Shown here piece after piece: positions 32,833 to 41,500 of a stretch of 43,501 nt of DNA. The stretch comes from an uncultured Bacillus sp. Lineage in GTDB: Bacteria > Bacillota > Bacilli > Bacillales_B > DSM-18226. Under the pieces are notes generated by a model that had not been told where the DNA came from, ran no database searches, and worked only from the letters and a program-made list of their open reading frames with translations. Location: assembly GCF_946478885.1 (NCBI RefSeq), contig NZ_CAMLDX010000018.1, positions 1 to 43,501 of the forward strand. Direction: 5' to 3'. A program made the position numbers and the translations under genes. The number at the start of each line of letters is the position of its first letter. Positions within the stretch are counted from its first letter, which is position 1.

Positions 32833-35247
32833 TATCGTTTTCGTCTGGCTGAGCCCAATTTATTTCTCGGAAAATATAACCGTTTTACGAGTAGCGGGGA
32901 GGAAGGTGGATTAAGAATTGACCTAGCGCGGAATTTCCGTAGTCGTAAAGAGGTTTTGGATGGAACCAATTATTTATTTAAGCAAATTATGGGTGTTATT
33001 ATCGGGGAAATTGAATATAACGAAGCTGCGGAGCTAGTTAAAGGAGCGGCATATCCGGAGGAAGAATCTTATCCGATAGAATTATTGCTGATTGATATGG
33101 AAAAGAATGATCTAGAAGAAGACAGCAGTGTCGGGATTGTTATTGATGCCGATGAATTAGAGCAATCCCAGCTTGAAGCAAGAATGATGGCTAAAAAAAT
33201 AAAATCGCTCATCGAAGAGCGTGTGCTTGTATATAATCCAAAGACGAAAAGCAGCCGGCCTATCATGTATCGTGACATCGTCGTTCTTCTTCGCTCAATG
33301 ACCTGGGCTCCGCAAATATTAGAAGAGTTTAAGCAACAGGGGATTCCTTCCTACGCGAATCTGGCGACAGGATATTTTCAGGCAACAGAAATTACCATTA
33401 TGATGTCACTGTTAAAAGTGATTGATAATCCGTATCAGGATATCCCGCTTGCTTCTGTGCTGCGTTCGCCGATTATCGGTTTGGATGAGGAGGGACTTGC
33501 TTTAGTCAGGATACATCAGCGTCAAGGATCCTTTTATGAAGCTTTGACATCATTCTGCCAGCAAAAGCCGTCAGAAGAAAATGAACAGATCTATGACACA
33601 GTGAAACCATTCCTGCAAAAGCTGCAGCACTGGAGGTTATTGGCAAGGCAAGGGTCCTTATCTGCGCTGATTTGGCAGCTATACAATGATACGCATTTCT
33701 ATGATTTTGCAGGAGGACTGCCTGGGGGGAAACAACGCCAAGCAAATTTAAGAGCTCTTTATGACCGTGCGCGCCAGTATGAATCCACTTCATTTCGCGG
33801 TTTATTCCGTTTTCTTCGGTTTATTGAAAGAATGCAGGAAAGAGGGGATGATCTCGGTGCTGCTCGTGCACTTGGCGAACAGGAGGATGTTGTACGGGTG
33901 ATGACCATACACAGCAGTAAAGGCCTCGAGTTCCCGGTTGTTTTTGCCGCTGGTTTAGCGAGAACTTTTAATATGATGGATTTGCGTAAACCTTATTTAC
34001 TTGATAAGGAATACGGCTTTGCCACCAAATATGTGGATATTGTGAAGCGGATTACCTATCCATCACTGCCGCAGATGGCTTTTAAAAGAAAAAAGAAAAT
34101 GGAACTGCTGGCGGAAGAAATGAGAGTGCTGTATGTGGCCTTAACCAGAGCAAAAGAGAAACTTTATTTGCTGGCTTCTGTAAAGGATTTGCAGAAAAAA
34201 CTGAACAAATGGGAGCAAAGCCTTCAATCAAGAGAATGGCTACTACCCGACTATGATCGGGCTACAGCAGCAAGCTACTTAGATTGGGTCGGCCCTGCAC
34301 TAATCAGGCACCGTGACTTCCAAATTGTCTTAGAGGAAAGTGTTCACTCATCTTATTCTGTTTCACAGGAACTGGCGGAGCATCCATCCTGCTGGAGTAT
34401 AGCTATTCAAAAGATGACAGAGGCGGCGATGGTCGAGGAAGCCGAGACGGAAAAGGAAATAACATGGATGGAGCAGGCAGAAAATGGAGAGCCTGTCCCG
34501 ATAGATTCCCCATATAAAGAACTAATCCAGTCAAGGCTTTCCTGGGAATATCCCTTTGCAGCGGCTGCATCCCATCGCTCAAAGCAGTCAGTGTCAGAGA
34601 TTAAGAGACAGAAGGAGGCCTCTGATGAAGCCAGCGGGACCGATCTGTTACGGAGATTTAAAAAGCCATTAATGAACAGACCGCGTTTTATGCAGGAAAC
34701 AGCATTGACACCGGCAGAAATAGGTACCGCCATGCATATGGTTATGCAGCATATTGATTTTTCTGCTCCAATAAGCCGTGAAACGATCCTGCAACTAATC
34801 GATCAGATGGTGAGCCGCGAACTGTTAACGGAGGAACAAAGCTACGTGATTAATCCTGATTTAATTTGCTCTTTTTTTGCCACTGAATTAGGAATGAGAA
34901 TGAATTCGGCACAAACATTGCATCGGGAAGTTCCATTCAGCTTATCATTGCCGGCAGCAGAAGCCTATACAGACTGGCATGGCGGTGATGAATCTGTCCT
35001 TGTGCAGGGGATCATCGATTGTCTGTTTGAGGACGAAAGAGGATTGGTTCTCGTAGATTATAAAACAGATGGAATTACAGATCGTTTCCGCGGCGGCTTT
35101 GAGGAAGCAAGGCCCATTCTAGAAAACCGTTATCGGGTTCAAATTGATTTGTACACAAGAGCAGTGGAAGAAATTTATAAGCGCCCAGTCGCTGAACGGT
35201 ATTTATTTTTCTTCGATGGTGCCCATCTAATAAAAATAGAACGATAA
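32833..35247 (+). CDS. addA: AddA helicase/nuclease, exon 2 (C-terminal 804 codons)
   Basis: Second part of AddA. It begins at 32833 with YRFRLAEPNLFLGKYNRF, the second half of helicase motif III. It continues with motif V (VVRVMTIHSSKGLEFPVVF), motif VI (EEMRVLYVALTRAKEKLYLL) and the C-terminal nuclease domain with GTAMHMVMQHIDF, VLVQGIIDCLFED and VLVDYKTDGI (D and K of the active site, near residue 1189 of the joined protein). It has no start codon or ribosome binding site of its own near the exon start. It is in frame with exon 1 once 30361-32832 is removed. No stop codon or frameshift interrupts it, which argues that the gene is still selected. Confidence 0.93.
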   Translation, partial: YRFRLAEPNLFLGKYNRFTSSGEEGGLRIDLARNFRSRKEVLDGTNYLFKQIMGVIIGEIEYNEAAELVKGAAYPEEESYPIELLLIDMEKNDLEEDSSVGIVIDADELEQSQLEARMMAKKIKSLIEERVLVYNPKTKSSRPIMYRDIVVLLRSMTWAPQILEEFKQQGIPSYANLATGYFQATEITIMMSLLKVIDNPYQDIPLASVLRSPIIGLDEEGLALVRIHQRQGSFYEALTSFCQQKPSEENEQIYDTVKPFLQKLQHWRLLARQGSLSALIWQLYNDTHFYDFAGGLPGGKQRQANLRALYDRARQYESTSFRGLFRFLRFIERMQERGDDLGAARALGEQEDVVRVMTIHSSKGLEFPVVFAAGLARTFNMMDLRKPYLLDKEYGFATKYVDIVKRITYPSLPQMAFKRKKKMELLAEEMRVLYVALTRAKEKLYLLASVKDLQKKLNKWEQSLQSREWLLPDYDRATAASYLDWVGPALIRHRDFQIVLEESVHSSYSVSQELAEHPSCWSIAIQKMTEAAMVEEAETEKEITWMEQAENGEPVPIDSPYKELIQSRLSWEYPFAAAASHRSKQSVSEIKRQKEASDEASGTDLLRRFKKPLMNRPRFMQETALTPAEIGTAMHMVMQHIDFSAPISRETILQLIDQMVSRELLTEEQSYVINPDLICSFFATELGMRMNSAQTLHREVPFSLSLPAAEAYTDWHGGDESVLVQGIIDCLFEDERGLVLVDYKTDGITDRFRGGFEEARPILENRYRVQIDLYTRAVEEIYKRPVAERYLFFFDGAHLIKIER

Positions 35248-35253
35248 GAAATA

Positions 35254-35281
35254 AGGGACCGGTGTGATGTGCCGGTCCTTT
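35254..35281. terminator. Bidirectional terminator between addA and gerPF
   Basis: GGGACCGG (35255-35262) pairs with CCGGTCC (35272-35278), flanked by A and T runs. It lies between convergent addA and the gerP operon. Confidence 0.75.
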
Positions 35282-35317
35282 ACTCTTGTTCATACTAAGC
35301 GGAGTTACATAAAATTG

Positions 35318-35536
35318 TTAATTATTTCCGACATTTGGCTGATCAATTAAATTCGTGTCAAAATGATTGTTACAGCTGATGCCGCTATTTGTGACAACCA
35401 ATCCTCCAGTATTACCGCTGCCTGAACCGGAAGTGGTTTTTGAATTGTTTTTCGGCGCTATATTTAAAGTATCTCCAAATTGTACATTTCCCCCGCCTAT
35501 GTTAATAATTTGAACCGGTCCAACAAATGCGGGCAT
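35318..35536 (-). CDS. gerPF: Spore germination protein GerPF
   Basis: A 72-residue protein starting MPAFVGPVQIINIGGGNVQF, the conserved GerPA/GerPF family start, followed by GDTLNIAP and a Ser/Gly-rich linker (SKTTSGSGSGNTGG). GerP proteins are made in the mother cell and lodge in the spore coat, where they let germinants reach the inner receptors. Last gene of the six-gene operon; GGAGGGGG at the end of gerPE serves as its ribosome binding site. Confidence 0.93.
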   Translation of the reverse strand: MPAFVGPVQIINIGGGNVQFGDTLNIAPKNNSKTTSGSGSGNTGGLVVTNSGISCNNHFDTNLIDQPNVGNN

Positions 35537-35539
35537 TAG

Positions 35540-35947
35540 TTAACCCCCTCCTTGAGATAAGTCCCCGCCAGTTTTCGGGGTCGCTGATTCCAACTGCCTG
35601 ATATGCAGGGTACGCGCTTCATTTTGAACCTGTCCAGAGCTCCCTATATGCAAAATAGATGCAGCTGAAACGGCGATGACATCAATGGATCCTACTTTGA
35701 TAAAAGGGTTTTCTGTTACTGTGTGGAAGGTGATAGGCTCATTTATTGGAGGAATAGGGAGTGAGTAGGAGAAAATATTGAATAAACCAAAATCTGCCTC
35801 GTTTGAATAAAATAGTTCCCTTTGCCTTTGCACTGCAATGGCACGGGCTAAGCTGTTAATGATATGGGAATCCCCTATTTGAATAACAGAAGCCAGCCCA
35901 GTAGATACAACGGATAGAGCATCTACCTTGGATGTCCTTTTCAACAT
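35540..35947 (-). CDS. gerPE: Spore germination protein GerPE
   Basis: A 135-residue protein with repeated short hydrophobic blocks typical of GerPE: VVSTGLASVIQIGDSHIINS near the start and VIAVSAASILHIGSSGQVQN near the end, both ending in an IGDS/IGSS motif shared by GerP proteins. It starts four bases after the gerPD stop and gerPF follows three bases after its own stop, so translation is tightly coupled. It forms part of the spore coat permeability system. Confidence 0.92.
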   Translation of the reverse strand: MLKRTSKVDALSVVSTGLASVIQIGDSHIINSLARAIAVQRQRELFYSNEADFGLFNIFSYSLPIPPINEPITFHTVTENPFIKVGSIDVIAVSAASILHIGSSGQVQNEARTLHIRQLESATPKTGGDLSQGGG

Positions 35948-35951
35948 GATT

Positions 35952-36131
35952 TTACCCCTGGGGATTTAGCGGAACAAAGGGTCCGATAATTAATGATTCA
36001 GGCGGGGTATCAAACAGGGAAGTCAATTGAATTGTATCAGAATCTCCAACCATGAGCAGGGAGGAACTGGCTACTGCATCCACACGTATTTGGCCGACAC
36101 ATATATCACGGTTAACCACCTCATAATTCAT
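35952..36131 (-). CDS. gerPD: Spore germination protein GerPD
   Basis: A 59-residue protein beginning MNYEVVNRDICVGQIRVDAV, with the GerP core block VASSSLLMVGDSDTIQLTSL and a C-terminal GPFVPLNPQG tail. It is the gerPD of the operon. The ATG overlaps the gerPC stop by four bases (ATGA), showing translational coupling. GerPD is a small coat-associated protein; no enzymatic function is known. Confidence 0.9.
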   Translation of the reverse strand: MNYEVVNRDICVGQIRVDAVASSSLLMVGDSDTIQLTSLFDTPPESLIIGPFVPLNPQG

Positions 36132-36733
36132 TCTGTCTTCTTTCCTTTCATATTTTCAGGTAAATGTTCCAAAAAGGCTGAAACTCCATGATAAATCTCC
36201 TTTATTAACTGTTCGATAATCTGTTGTTTTTGTTGCTCCGGTGAGGCATCTTTGCTGCGAAAAGACTGATTTAAATAATAATCGATCCTGTTTGGCAACT
36301 GTATTTTAATATCCTTGAGGATAAATTCATGATAAATGCCGGCATCAGGAATATTCAATCTCTGCCCAGCATCGGCTATAATGGTGGGCAGATTTTTATT
36401 TAAATAGTCCTGCATAGAATTCTCAAGGTCCGACATCATGGATATTCGTTCCTGTGGAGTTAATAGTCCTGTTTGCTTTGGAATGGATAAATCCTCTATC
36501 GCCTGTAAATCAGAAGGATTTAAGCCGATATTTAAAGTTCCTGCCAATGTTTCCACCTTCAATTGATCAAATTTATACTCCATACGCTCGACATGTACAG
36601 GCGGGCGGTTTTGTAATTCCGTAACCATATTTTCCAGGGTCTCGATTTTTTTTTGCATGCTCTGAATTTTTCTGTCCTGTTGATAAATATAATCTTGAAT
36701 GGATTGGAGCACCTGATAAAGATTTTGATTCAT
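36128..36733 (-). CDS. gerPC: Spore germination protein GerPC
   Basis: The 201-residue member of the operon, the largest and most hydrophilic. It starts MNQNLYQVLQSIQDYIYQQD followed by a predicted coiled coil (KIQSMQKKIETLENMVTELQ) and a conserved middle with ETLAGTLNIGLNPSDLQAIE. GerPC is needed for germinant passage through the coat. GAGGTG precedes the ATG by six bases. It overlaps gerPD by four bases. Confidence 0.93.
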   Translation of the reverse strand: MNQNLYQVLQSIQDYIYQQDRKIQSMQKKIETLENMVTELQNRPPVHVERMEYKFDQLKVETLAGTLNIGLNPSDLQAIEDLSIPKQTGLLTPQERISMMSDLENSMQDYLNKNLPTIIADAGQRLNIPDAGIYHEFILKDIKIQLPNRIDYYLNQSFRSKDASPEQQKQQIIEQLIKEIYHGVSAFLEHLPENMKGKKTE

Positions 36734-36793
36734 TTCTCACACCTCACAGTACTGTGCCGGCATCAATAAAACCCTTATAACAGATTAGAGAAA

Positions 36794-37012
36794 TTATTGC
36801 GCAACAGGAGGTCCTAATGGAACAGCCGGAAGGACCTGAGAAGCTCCCGCGGTTACGGCTTGCGGGGCCGGCTCTGTAAAGCCTCCTGTATTATACAGAT
36901 TTGAGACAGGTTTTATGATCCCGGCACTGCCGATTTGGAGTATGGAAGAGTTTGTGATACCGCCAATTTTCAAAAATTGGATGGAGATGGATTGCTGGAC
37001 ATAAAGATTCAT
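36794..37012 (-). CDS. gerPB: Spore germination protein GerPB
   Basis: A 72-residue GerP protein with the family block ITNSSILQIGSAGIIKPVSN followed by LYNTGGFTEPAP, then a Pro/Val-rich tail. The ATG at 37012 (MNLYVQQSISIQF) is chosen because GGTGAAG lies just before it and the alignment with B. subtilis GerPB begins there; two GTG codons at 37024 and 37021 overlap that site. Second gene of the operon. Confidence 0.92.
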   Translation of the reverse strand: MNLYVQQSISIQFLKIGGITNSSILQIGSAGIIKPVSNLYNTGGFTEPAPQAVTAGASQVLPAVPLGPPVAQ

Positions 37013-37090
37013 AAACTTCACCACGTTTCATCTGCATTTATCATTTGTTCAGGTTGCAGATTCATTAATACTTATGAATATAGCATTACA

Positions 37091-37312
37091 TTATACATTA
37101 AAGTAATTTCCTTGATCGGCATAGTCTTGGTCAAATGTATTGGTTGTGCTTTGCAGGTTTTGCACATTCAGGCTGTCCCCGGTATTAAAGGAACCCGCAC
37201 CAGCAAAGGTTTTGGCATTAGACAGGGGGGAGATTCGATAAACATCGCCAATATGGAAAACGGCGGCAGATCCAATAGAAATAACTTGAACAACACCAAC
37301 GATGGCCGGCAT
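37091..37312 (-). CDS. gerPA: Spore germination protein GerPA
   Basis: A 73-residue protein beginning MPAIVGVVQVISIGSAAVFH and IGDVYRISPLSNAKTFAGAG, very like GerPF and the textbook GerPA. First gene of gerPABCDEF, read on the minus strand. AAGGGTG lies six bases before the ATG. A sigma-K-like promoter lies upstream, matching mother-cell expression late in sporulation. Confidence 0.93.
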   Translation of the reverse strand: MPAIVGVVQVISIGSAAVFHIGDVYRISPLSNAKTFAGAGSFNTGDSLNVQNLQSTTNTFDQDYADQGNYFNV

Positions 37313-37374
37313 TCATAACACCCTTTATCGAATTCATTTAGACGGGAAAGAGGAAATCCCAGCCTAGCTTTTCA

Positions 37375-37401
37375 TATTATATGTTATATTTCCGCAGGTG
37401 T
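37375..37401 (-). promoter_or_regulatory. Candidate sigma-K promoter of gerPA-F
   Basis: On the minus strand CATATAATA (37375-37383) fits the sigma-K -10 consensus CATANNNTA, with an AC dinucleotide 16 bases upstream (37400-37401). It lies about 63 bases before the gerPA start. The gerP operon of B. subtilis is sigma-K dependent; use here is inferred. Confidence 0.55.
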
Positions 37402-37562
37402 TCCTGTTGCTTATGAGCCCATTCAAAACGGCTATATGCTTTTCGAGGGAATGTTATATCAGAATTTTTTAATAATTCTATAAAAAGTAATTGGAAACGC
37501 TGTCACATTTTGTTAGAATATTAATATATTTTAGAAAATTAAATCAAATCTAGGAGGTTTTT

Positions 37563-39155
37563 ATGAATATTCCATTATTATTAACTCAATTTCTTGATCG
37601 AGCCGTCGCTCTTTACGGTGATAAAAGGGCCATCATTGCAGATGAACGGTCATTCACTTATAAAGAGTTAAATACAAGAGTAAATCAACTTTCAAGAGGA
37701 CTGAGAGAGCTTGGTGTGACAATAGGTGACCGAGTTGCTTTTCTTGCTCCGAATTCTTTGGAAATGCTGGAAGGATTTTATGGAGTTTTTCAGCTTGGAG
37801 CCATCATGGTTCCACTGAATATCCGCTTGAAGCCGGAAGATTATGTATTTATTTTAAATCATAGTGAATCGAAAATTCTGCTTGTTGATCAGGATTTGTA
37901 TCATTTAATTAAACCGGTGAAGGATCAGTTTACCACTGTTGAAAAAATCATTGTGCATTATAAGGAAGACGATATCGAGGAGACAGGCTATGACGAGTGG
38001 CTGAGCATTCAGTCAGGAGAAGCTTTCGAGCGGGCTGCTGTTGACGAAAATGATGTATGCAGTCTCCTTTATACAAGCGGTACAACTGGTAATCCAAAGG
38101 GAGTTATGCTGACTCACCGAAATAACTATTTACACGCATTAAGCGCCATGCATCATTTACGTGTTCAGGATAATGATGTACTCGTCCATGTCTTACCAAT
38201 GTTTCACGTGAATGGCTGGGGCTCTCCATTCTATTATACTGCGAATGGAGCTACTCAGGTCTGCTTGCGTAAAGTGACACCGGATACGATCTTTGAAGCA
38301 GTTCAGAAACATGGGGTTACCATTATGCATATGGCTCCTACTGTTCTGAATTCGCTGTTGCAGTATTATGAGAAAAATCTACCGGAATTTGAACAAAAAG
38401 TCCGCGTTGTGATCGCGGGATCAGCGCCGCCGCCAGCATTTGTTGCCAGAGTAGAGAAGGAATTAGGCTGGGAATTTATTCAAGTATATGGTATGACAGA
38501 GTCAACTCCATTAGCAACTATCTCCCGAATCCGTTCTCATTTATCCGATTTGCCGATTAAGGAGCAATATCGGATGAAGGCAAAAGCCGGATATCAAATG
38601 GTTGGTTGTGAAGTCAAAGTAGTAAATGATTATGGAGAAGAGATTCCGCAGGATGGAAAGGCAATCGGTGAGGTCATCATTCGCAGTAATACTGTGATGA
38701 AGGGCTATTGGAAAAATGAAGAAGCGACAATGGAGACGATCTGTGACGGATATCTTCATACCGGCGATTTAGCGACAATAGATAAATATGGAAATATTGA
38801 TATTGTGGATCGTAAAAAGGACGTGATCATCAGTGGCGGGGAAAATATTTCTTCTATTGAAGTAGAGGGGGTTCTATATGAACATCCAAGTGTTCTTGAA
38901 GCGGCGGTTATTGCTGTACCCCACGAAAAATGGGGGGAAACACCGCATGCCTTTGTTGTGTTAAGAGATAATCAGCAGGTGACTGAACAGGAATTAATTA
39001 ACTTTTCACGCTCTAAGCTGGCCCATTTTAAAGCGATAACAGGTGTTACCTTTACGAAGGAACTACCAAAAACTGCATCGGGAAAAATTCAAAAAATCCA
39101 TTTGCGCAACGACTATTGGGAAACAAATGGAAAGGCAGGCCGATTTGTAAACTAA
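37563..39155 (+). CDS. AMP-forming acyl-CoA synthetase
   Basis: A 530-residue cytoplasmic ligase that joins a carboxylic acid to CoA through an acyl-adenylate. The ATP/AMP motif LLYTSGTTGNPKGVMLTHRN (about 170-187), the YGMTESTP motif, GYLHTGDLA and the C-terminal hinge VDRKKDVIISGGENISSIEV with the catalytic Lys in LPKTASGKIQK are all intact. It resembles medium/long-chain fatty acyl-CoA ligases of about 530 residues rather than B. subtilis YhfL (LcfB, about 513 residues). The acyl substrate cannot be read from sequence. AGGAGG precedes the ATG. It is divergent from gerPA. Confidence 0.9.
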   Translation: MNIPLLLTQFLDRAVALYGDKRAIIADERSFTYKELNTRVNQLSRGLRELGVTIGDRVAFLAPNSLEMLEGFYGVFQLGAIMVPLNIRLKPEDYVFILNHSESKILLVDQDLYHLIKPVKDQFTTVEKIIVHYKEDDIEETGYDEWLSIQSGEAFERAAVDENDVCSLLYTSGTTGNPKGVMLTHRNNYLHALSAMHHLRVQDNDVLVHVLPMFHVNGWGSPFYYTANGATQVCLRKVTPDTIFEAVQKHGVTIMHMAPTVLNSLLQYYEKNLPEFEQKVRVVIAGSAPPPAFVARVEKELGWEFIQVYGMTESTPLATISRIRSHLSDLPIKEQYRMKAKAGYQMVGCEVKVVNDYGEEIPQDGKAIGEVIIRSNTVMKGYWKNEEATMETICDGYLHTGDLATIDKYGNIDIVDRKKDVIISGGENISSIEVEGVLYEHPSVLEAAVIAVPHEKWGETPHAFVVLRDNQQVTEQELINFSRSKLAHFKAITGVTFTKELPKTASGKIQKIHLRNDYWETNGKAGRFVN

Positions 39156-39266
39156 ATAGGGTGTTATCAGTCAGAAGCCTCCTTCTCCATGAGCAGGGCT
39201 TCAAATTGATAGTTTATTCAGCAGGGGTGACGGTTTTTTCAATCATGCGCTGACTAAAAATAAAAG

Positions 39267-39311
39267 AGAACTTCCGGGAGAGGTGTGAAAGCCTTTGTGG
39301 AAGTTCTTTTT
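39267..39311 (+). terminator. Terminator after the acyl-CoA synthetase gene
   Basis: AGAACTTCC (39267-39275) pairs with GGAAGTTCT (39299-39307), followed by a T-run. The rest of 39156-39527 shows no gene; its last 150 bases are AT-rich and hold the signal peptidase promoter region, with TATAAT just before 39500. Confidence 0.78.
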
Positions 39312-39527
39312 GTGATTCATCCTGATATTTAGCCTTTCATTTCTTCCACTTTTTCTGCATGTGTATCAAATTTTTAAAATCCTTACAGATGTAATCTTAG
39401 TGTTTTTTAATACGGGTATGAATTATTAAAATATTTAAAAATTACAATATTTTAAAGTTTTCAACAGCGTGTCTTGTATTCCATAGGTTATAATAATGAG
39501 TAACCATTCATTAAGGAGGAATTTTTT

Positions 39528-40073
39528 GTGCAGGAGAATATGAAGAAAGAAGTTTATTCCTGGATCAAGTCACTAGCTTTTGCTGTTATTATCGCTTTTC
39601 TCTGCCGTAGTTTCTTATTTTCTCCAACAACAGTTCACGGGGAATCGATGGAGCCGACTTTTCAGGACCAAGACAAGCTGATCATCAGTAAGACCTCTCA
39701 GATCGAACGGTTTGACATGATTGTATTTGATGCCCCAGATGCGGATGAGCATTATGTAAAAAGGGTGATTGGACTACCGGGGGACAGTGTTGTCGTTAAG
39801 GATGATATTCTTTATATAAACGGGAAGGTAATGGATGAGCCATATCTGGTTAAAAATAAAGAAAATACATTATTTGATAAGCTTACCGGTGACTTTACGC
39901 TAGAGGAAATAACAGGTAAAGACAAGGTGCCCCAGGGTTATTTATTTGTAATGGGGGATAATCGTTTGTATAGTAAGGACAGTCGCTATTTTGGATTTAT
40001 CTCAGAGAAATCGGTGATTGGGGAAGTGAAATTTCGTTTTTATCCCTTGGAAGAAATCGGCCTACCTAAATAG
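39528..40073 (+). CDS. Type I signal peptidase (Sip family)
   Basis: The enzyme removes signal peptides from exported proteins on the outer face of the membrane. The 181-residue protein has one N-terminal membrane anchor (about 13-31), the catalytic Ser in HGESMEPTF (S40) and the general-base Lys in YVKRVIGLPGD (K78), and the MGDNRLYSKDSRYFG box. It is the small Bacillus type with a Ser/Lys dyad, at the locus where B. subtilis carries sipV nearby; the precise paralogue is unclear. GTG start at 39528, eight bases after AAGGAGG; an in-frame ATG at 39540 is possible. Confidence 0.93.
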   Translation: MQENMKKEVYSWIKSLAFAVIIAFLCRSFLFSPTTVHGESMEPTFQDQDKLIISKTSQIERFDMIVFDAPDADEHYVKRVIGLPGDSVVVKDDILYINGKVMDEPYLVKNKENTLFDKLTGDFTLEEITGKDKVPQGYLFVMGDNRLYSKDSRYFGFISEKSVIGEVKFRFYPLEEIGLPK

Positions 40074-40092
40074 TTAAACAACTAGAAATTAT

Positions 40093-40130
40093 AAACCAAA
40101 AAATGCTGCTGAGGCAGCTTTTTTTGGTTT
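40093..40130 (+). terminator. Terminator after the signal peptidase gene
   Basis: AAACCAAAAAATGCTGC and GCAGCTTTTTTTGGTTT form a long stem with a loop of four bases and internal T-run. Confidence 0.82.
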
Positions 40131-40310
40131 ATAAATCGGGATACGTGAAGAACAAGCATCCTCGAAAGTATAAAGCAGCCGCTTGAGCAATCATTTTCAA
40201 TCATATTTCCTCTTAATAAACTTTTTTGTTTAATAACCGTATAAATAGGTTTTTTATAGTGGTTATGTTATGATGGAGATCCGACTGAATGTGAAGGAGG
40301 TAGAATGGTC

Positions 40311-40655
40311 ATGCTGCATGCACATATCACAACATGGGCGTTGGCGTTAATATTATTTATTATTGCTGTGATTCTTAATAAACAGGAAAAACAAAGAAGT
40401 TTAAAATTGGTACAAATGATCCTGCGCTTATTTTATTTGTTAATCATTATAACGGGGGCTATCATGTTGTTCAGTATGAATGTGAATGTTACATATATGA
40501 TTAAAGGCGCATTAGGTATAGTGGTGATTGGACTCTATGAAATGATTCTAAGCCGTTCAGTGAAAAAACAATCGACAGGCATGTTCTGGGGATTGCTTGT
40601 TGTTTCATTTGCTGCTGTTCTCTATTTGGGATATTCCTTGCCAGGGCTGGCTCTA
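40311..40655 (+). CDS. yisL: DUF1516 membrane protein YisL
   Basis: A small integral membrane protein (about 115 residues) with four hydrophobic helices and the family start HAHITTWALALILFIIAV, then LRLFYLLIIITGAIML and GMFWGLLVVSFAAVLYLGY. YisL belongs to DUF1516; no function is known. In B. subtilis it lies near gerP and asnO, as here. ATG at 40311 is ten bases after GGAGG; the ATG at 40305 is only four bases away from it. The stop codon follows at 40656-40658. Confidence 0.85.
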
Positions 40656-40714
40656 TAATTGTCGATTGAATAAGACACGGGCAGTAAGCCACCTATATGA
40701 TTGTTAATAGAATG

Positions 40715-40741
40715 CCAGTCTTTAGACTGACTAAAGACTGG
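40715..40741. terminator. Hairpin between convergent yisL and yisN
   Basis: CCAGTCTTTAG (40715-40725) and CTAAAGACTGG (40731-40741) form an 11-bp perfect stem with a five-base loop. T-runs on either side are weak, but the position between two convergent genes fits a shared terminator. Confidence 0.6.
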
Positions 40742-40758
40742 ACCTTTCCTCATTTCAT

Positions 40759-41319
40759 CTACCCTATTTTTTCTATAACCATCCTTTTCCCTGTGTTCAA
40801 TGTAAACTCAAAGCGGTCACTTGTGTTTTTATAATAGTAAAAATGATGATGAACGCTGCAAATCGACTCTTCGTTATCAAAGATAATAAAGTTTACCCCG
40901 CTTTTTTGGCTGCTACCTTCGAAAAAGGTGAGGTGATTATAACAATAGATACAATCATATACTGAAAAATTCATAGCATTTAAATTCGTCACAAATTGAA
41001 AGAAGGCATCGTCATTGACTTCCTGTAGCAGTCTTTCCAAGGAAAAAACTAGATTTTTACGAATTCTGACCATATCTTGATCCTTTAAATGAATGGCTTC
41101 TTTTCCAAAATGAACCCTCGCATCATCCTGAAGGATTCCTTTTCTCCACCGTTTTAAATGGAACACTTCAATCTCCCGGTAAGTCCATTCTTCTAATGAT
41201 AAGGCTTCCTCTGTCTCGTGATCAAAAAATACCCATTGATGATTAATATATTCAACCGTTCCTTCTGTATAGGAACGCTGCTGCCTTTCAAGTAATTTTG
41301 TTCGTTGCTGTTGATTCAT
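40759..41319 (-). CDS. yisN: DUF2777 family protein YisN
   Basis: A 186-residue soluble protein starting MNQQQRTKLLERQQRSYTEG, with IYCYNHLTFFEGSSQKSGVN and a His-rich stretch SVHHHFYYYKNTSDRFE. It matches the DUF2777 proteins of spore formers. No catalytic role is known. GGAGGTGT lies four bases before the ATG. It is divergent from asnO, as in B. subtilis, where yisN and asnO are neighbours. Confidence 0.85.
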   Translation of the reverse strand: MNQQQRTKLLERQQRSYTEGTVEYINHQWVFFDHETEEALSLEEWTYREIEVFHLKRWRKGILQDDARVHFGKEAIHLKDQDMVRIRKNLVFSLERLLQEVNDDAFFQFVTNLNAMNFSVYDCIYCYNHLTFFEGSSQKSGVNFIIFDNEESICSVHHHFYYYKNTSDRFEFTLNTGKRMVIEKIG

Positions 41320-41500
41320 TCATACACCTCCATCTAAAGAACCCCTAGGTTACGGGGAGTATCCGTATATCTATTTCTGTACAAAAACAAGCCGATTTAA
41401 ACCCGAAAGGTCGGGACAAATAACCATTTTCTGTTGAACTGCATAGACTATAGAGAAAATTGGGCGAGATAAAAGTTCCGCAAAGAAAGGATGAGCAAAT

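Noticed and set aside
32726..32914. A small plus-strand frame over the intron end
   Set aside because: It spans intron domains V and VI and then the start of addA exon 2 out of frame; it is not a gene.
36935..37318. A 127-codon plus-strand frame opposite gerPA and gerPB
   Set aside because: It is antisense to two clear GerP genes, lacks a ribosome binding site and has no recognisable motif.
37563..39155. Calling the acyl-CoA synthetase yhfL/lcfB
   Set aside because: Length and several blocks differ from B. subtilis YhfL; only the superfamily is certain.
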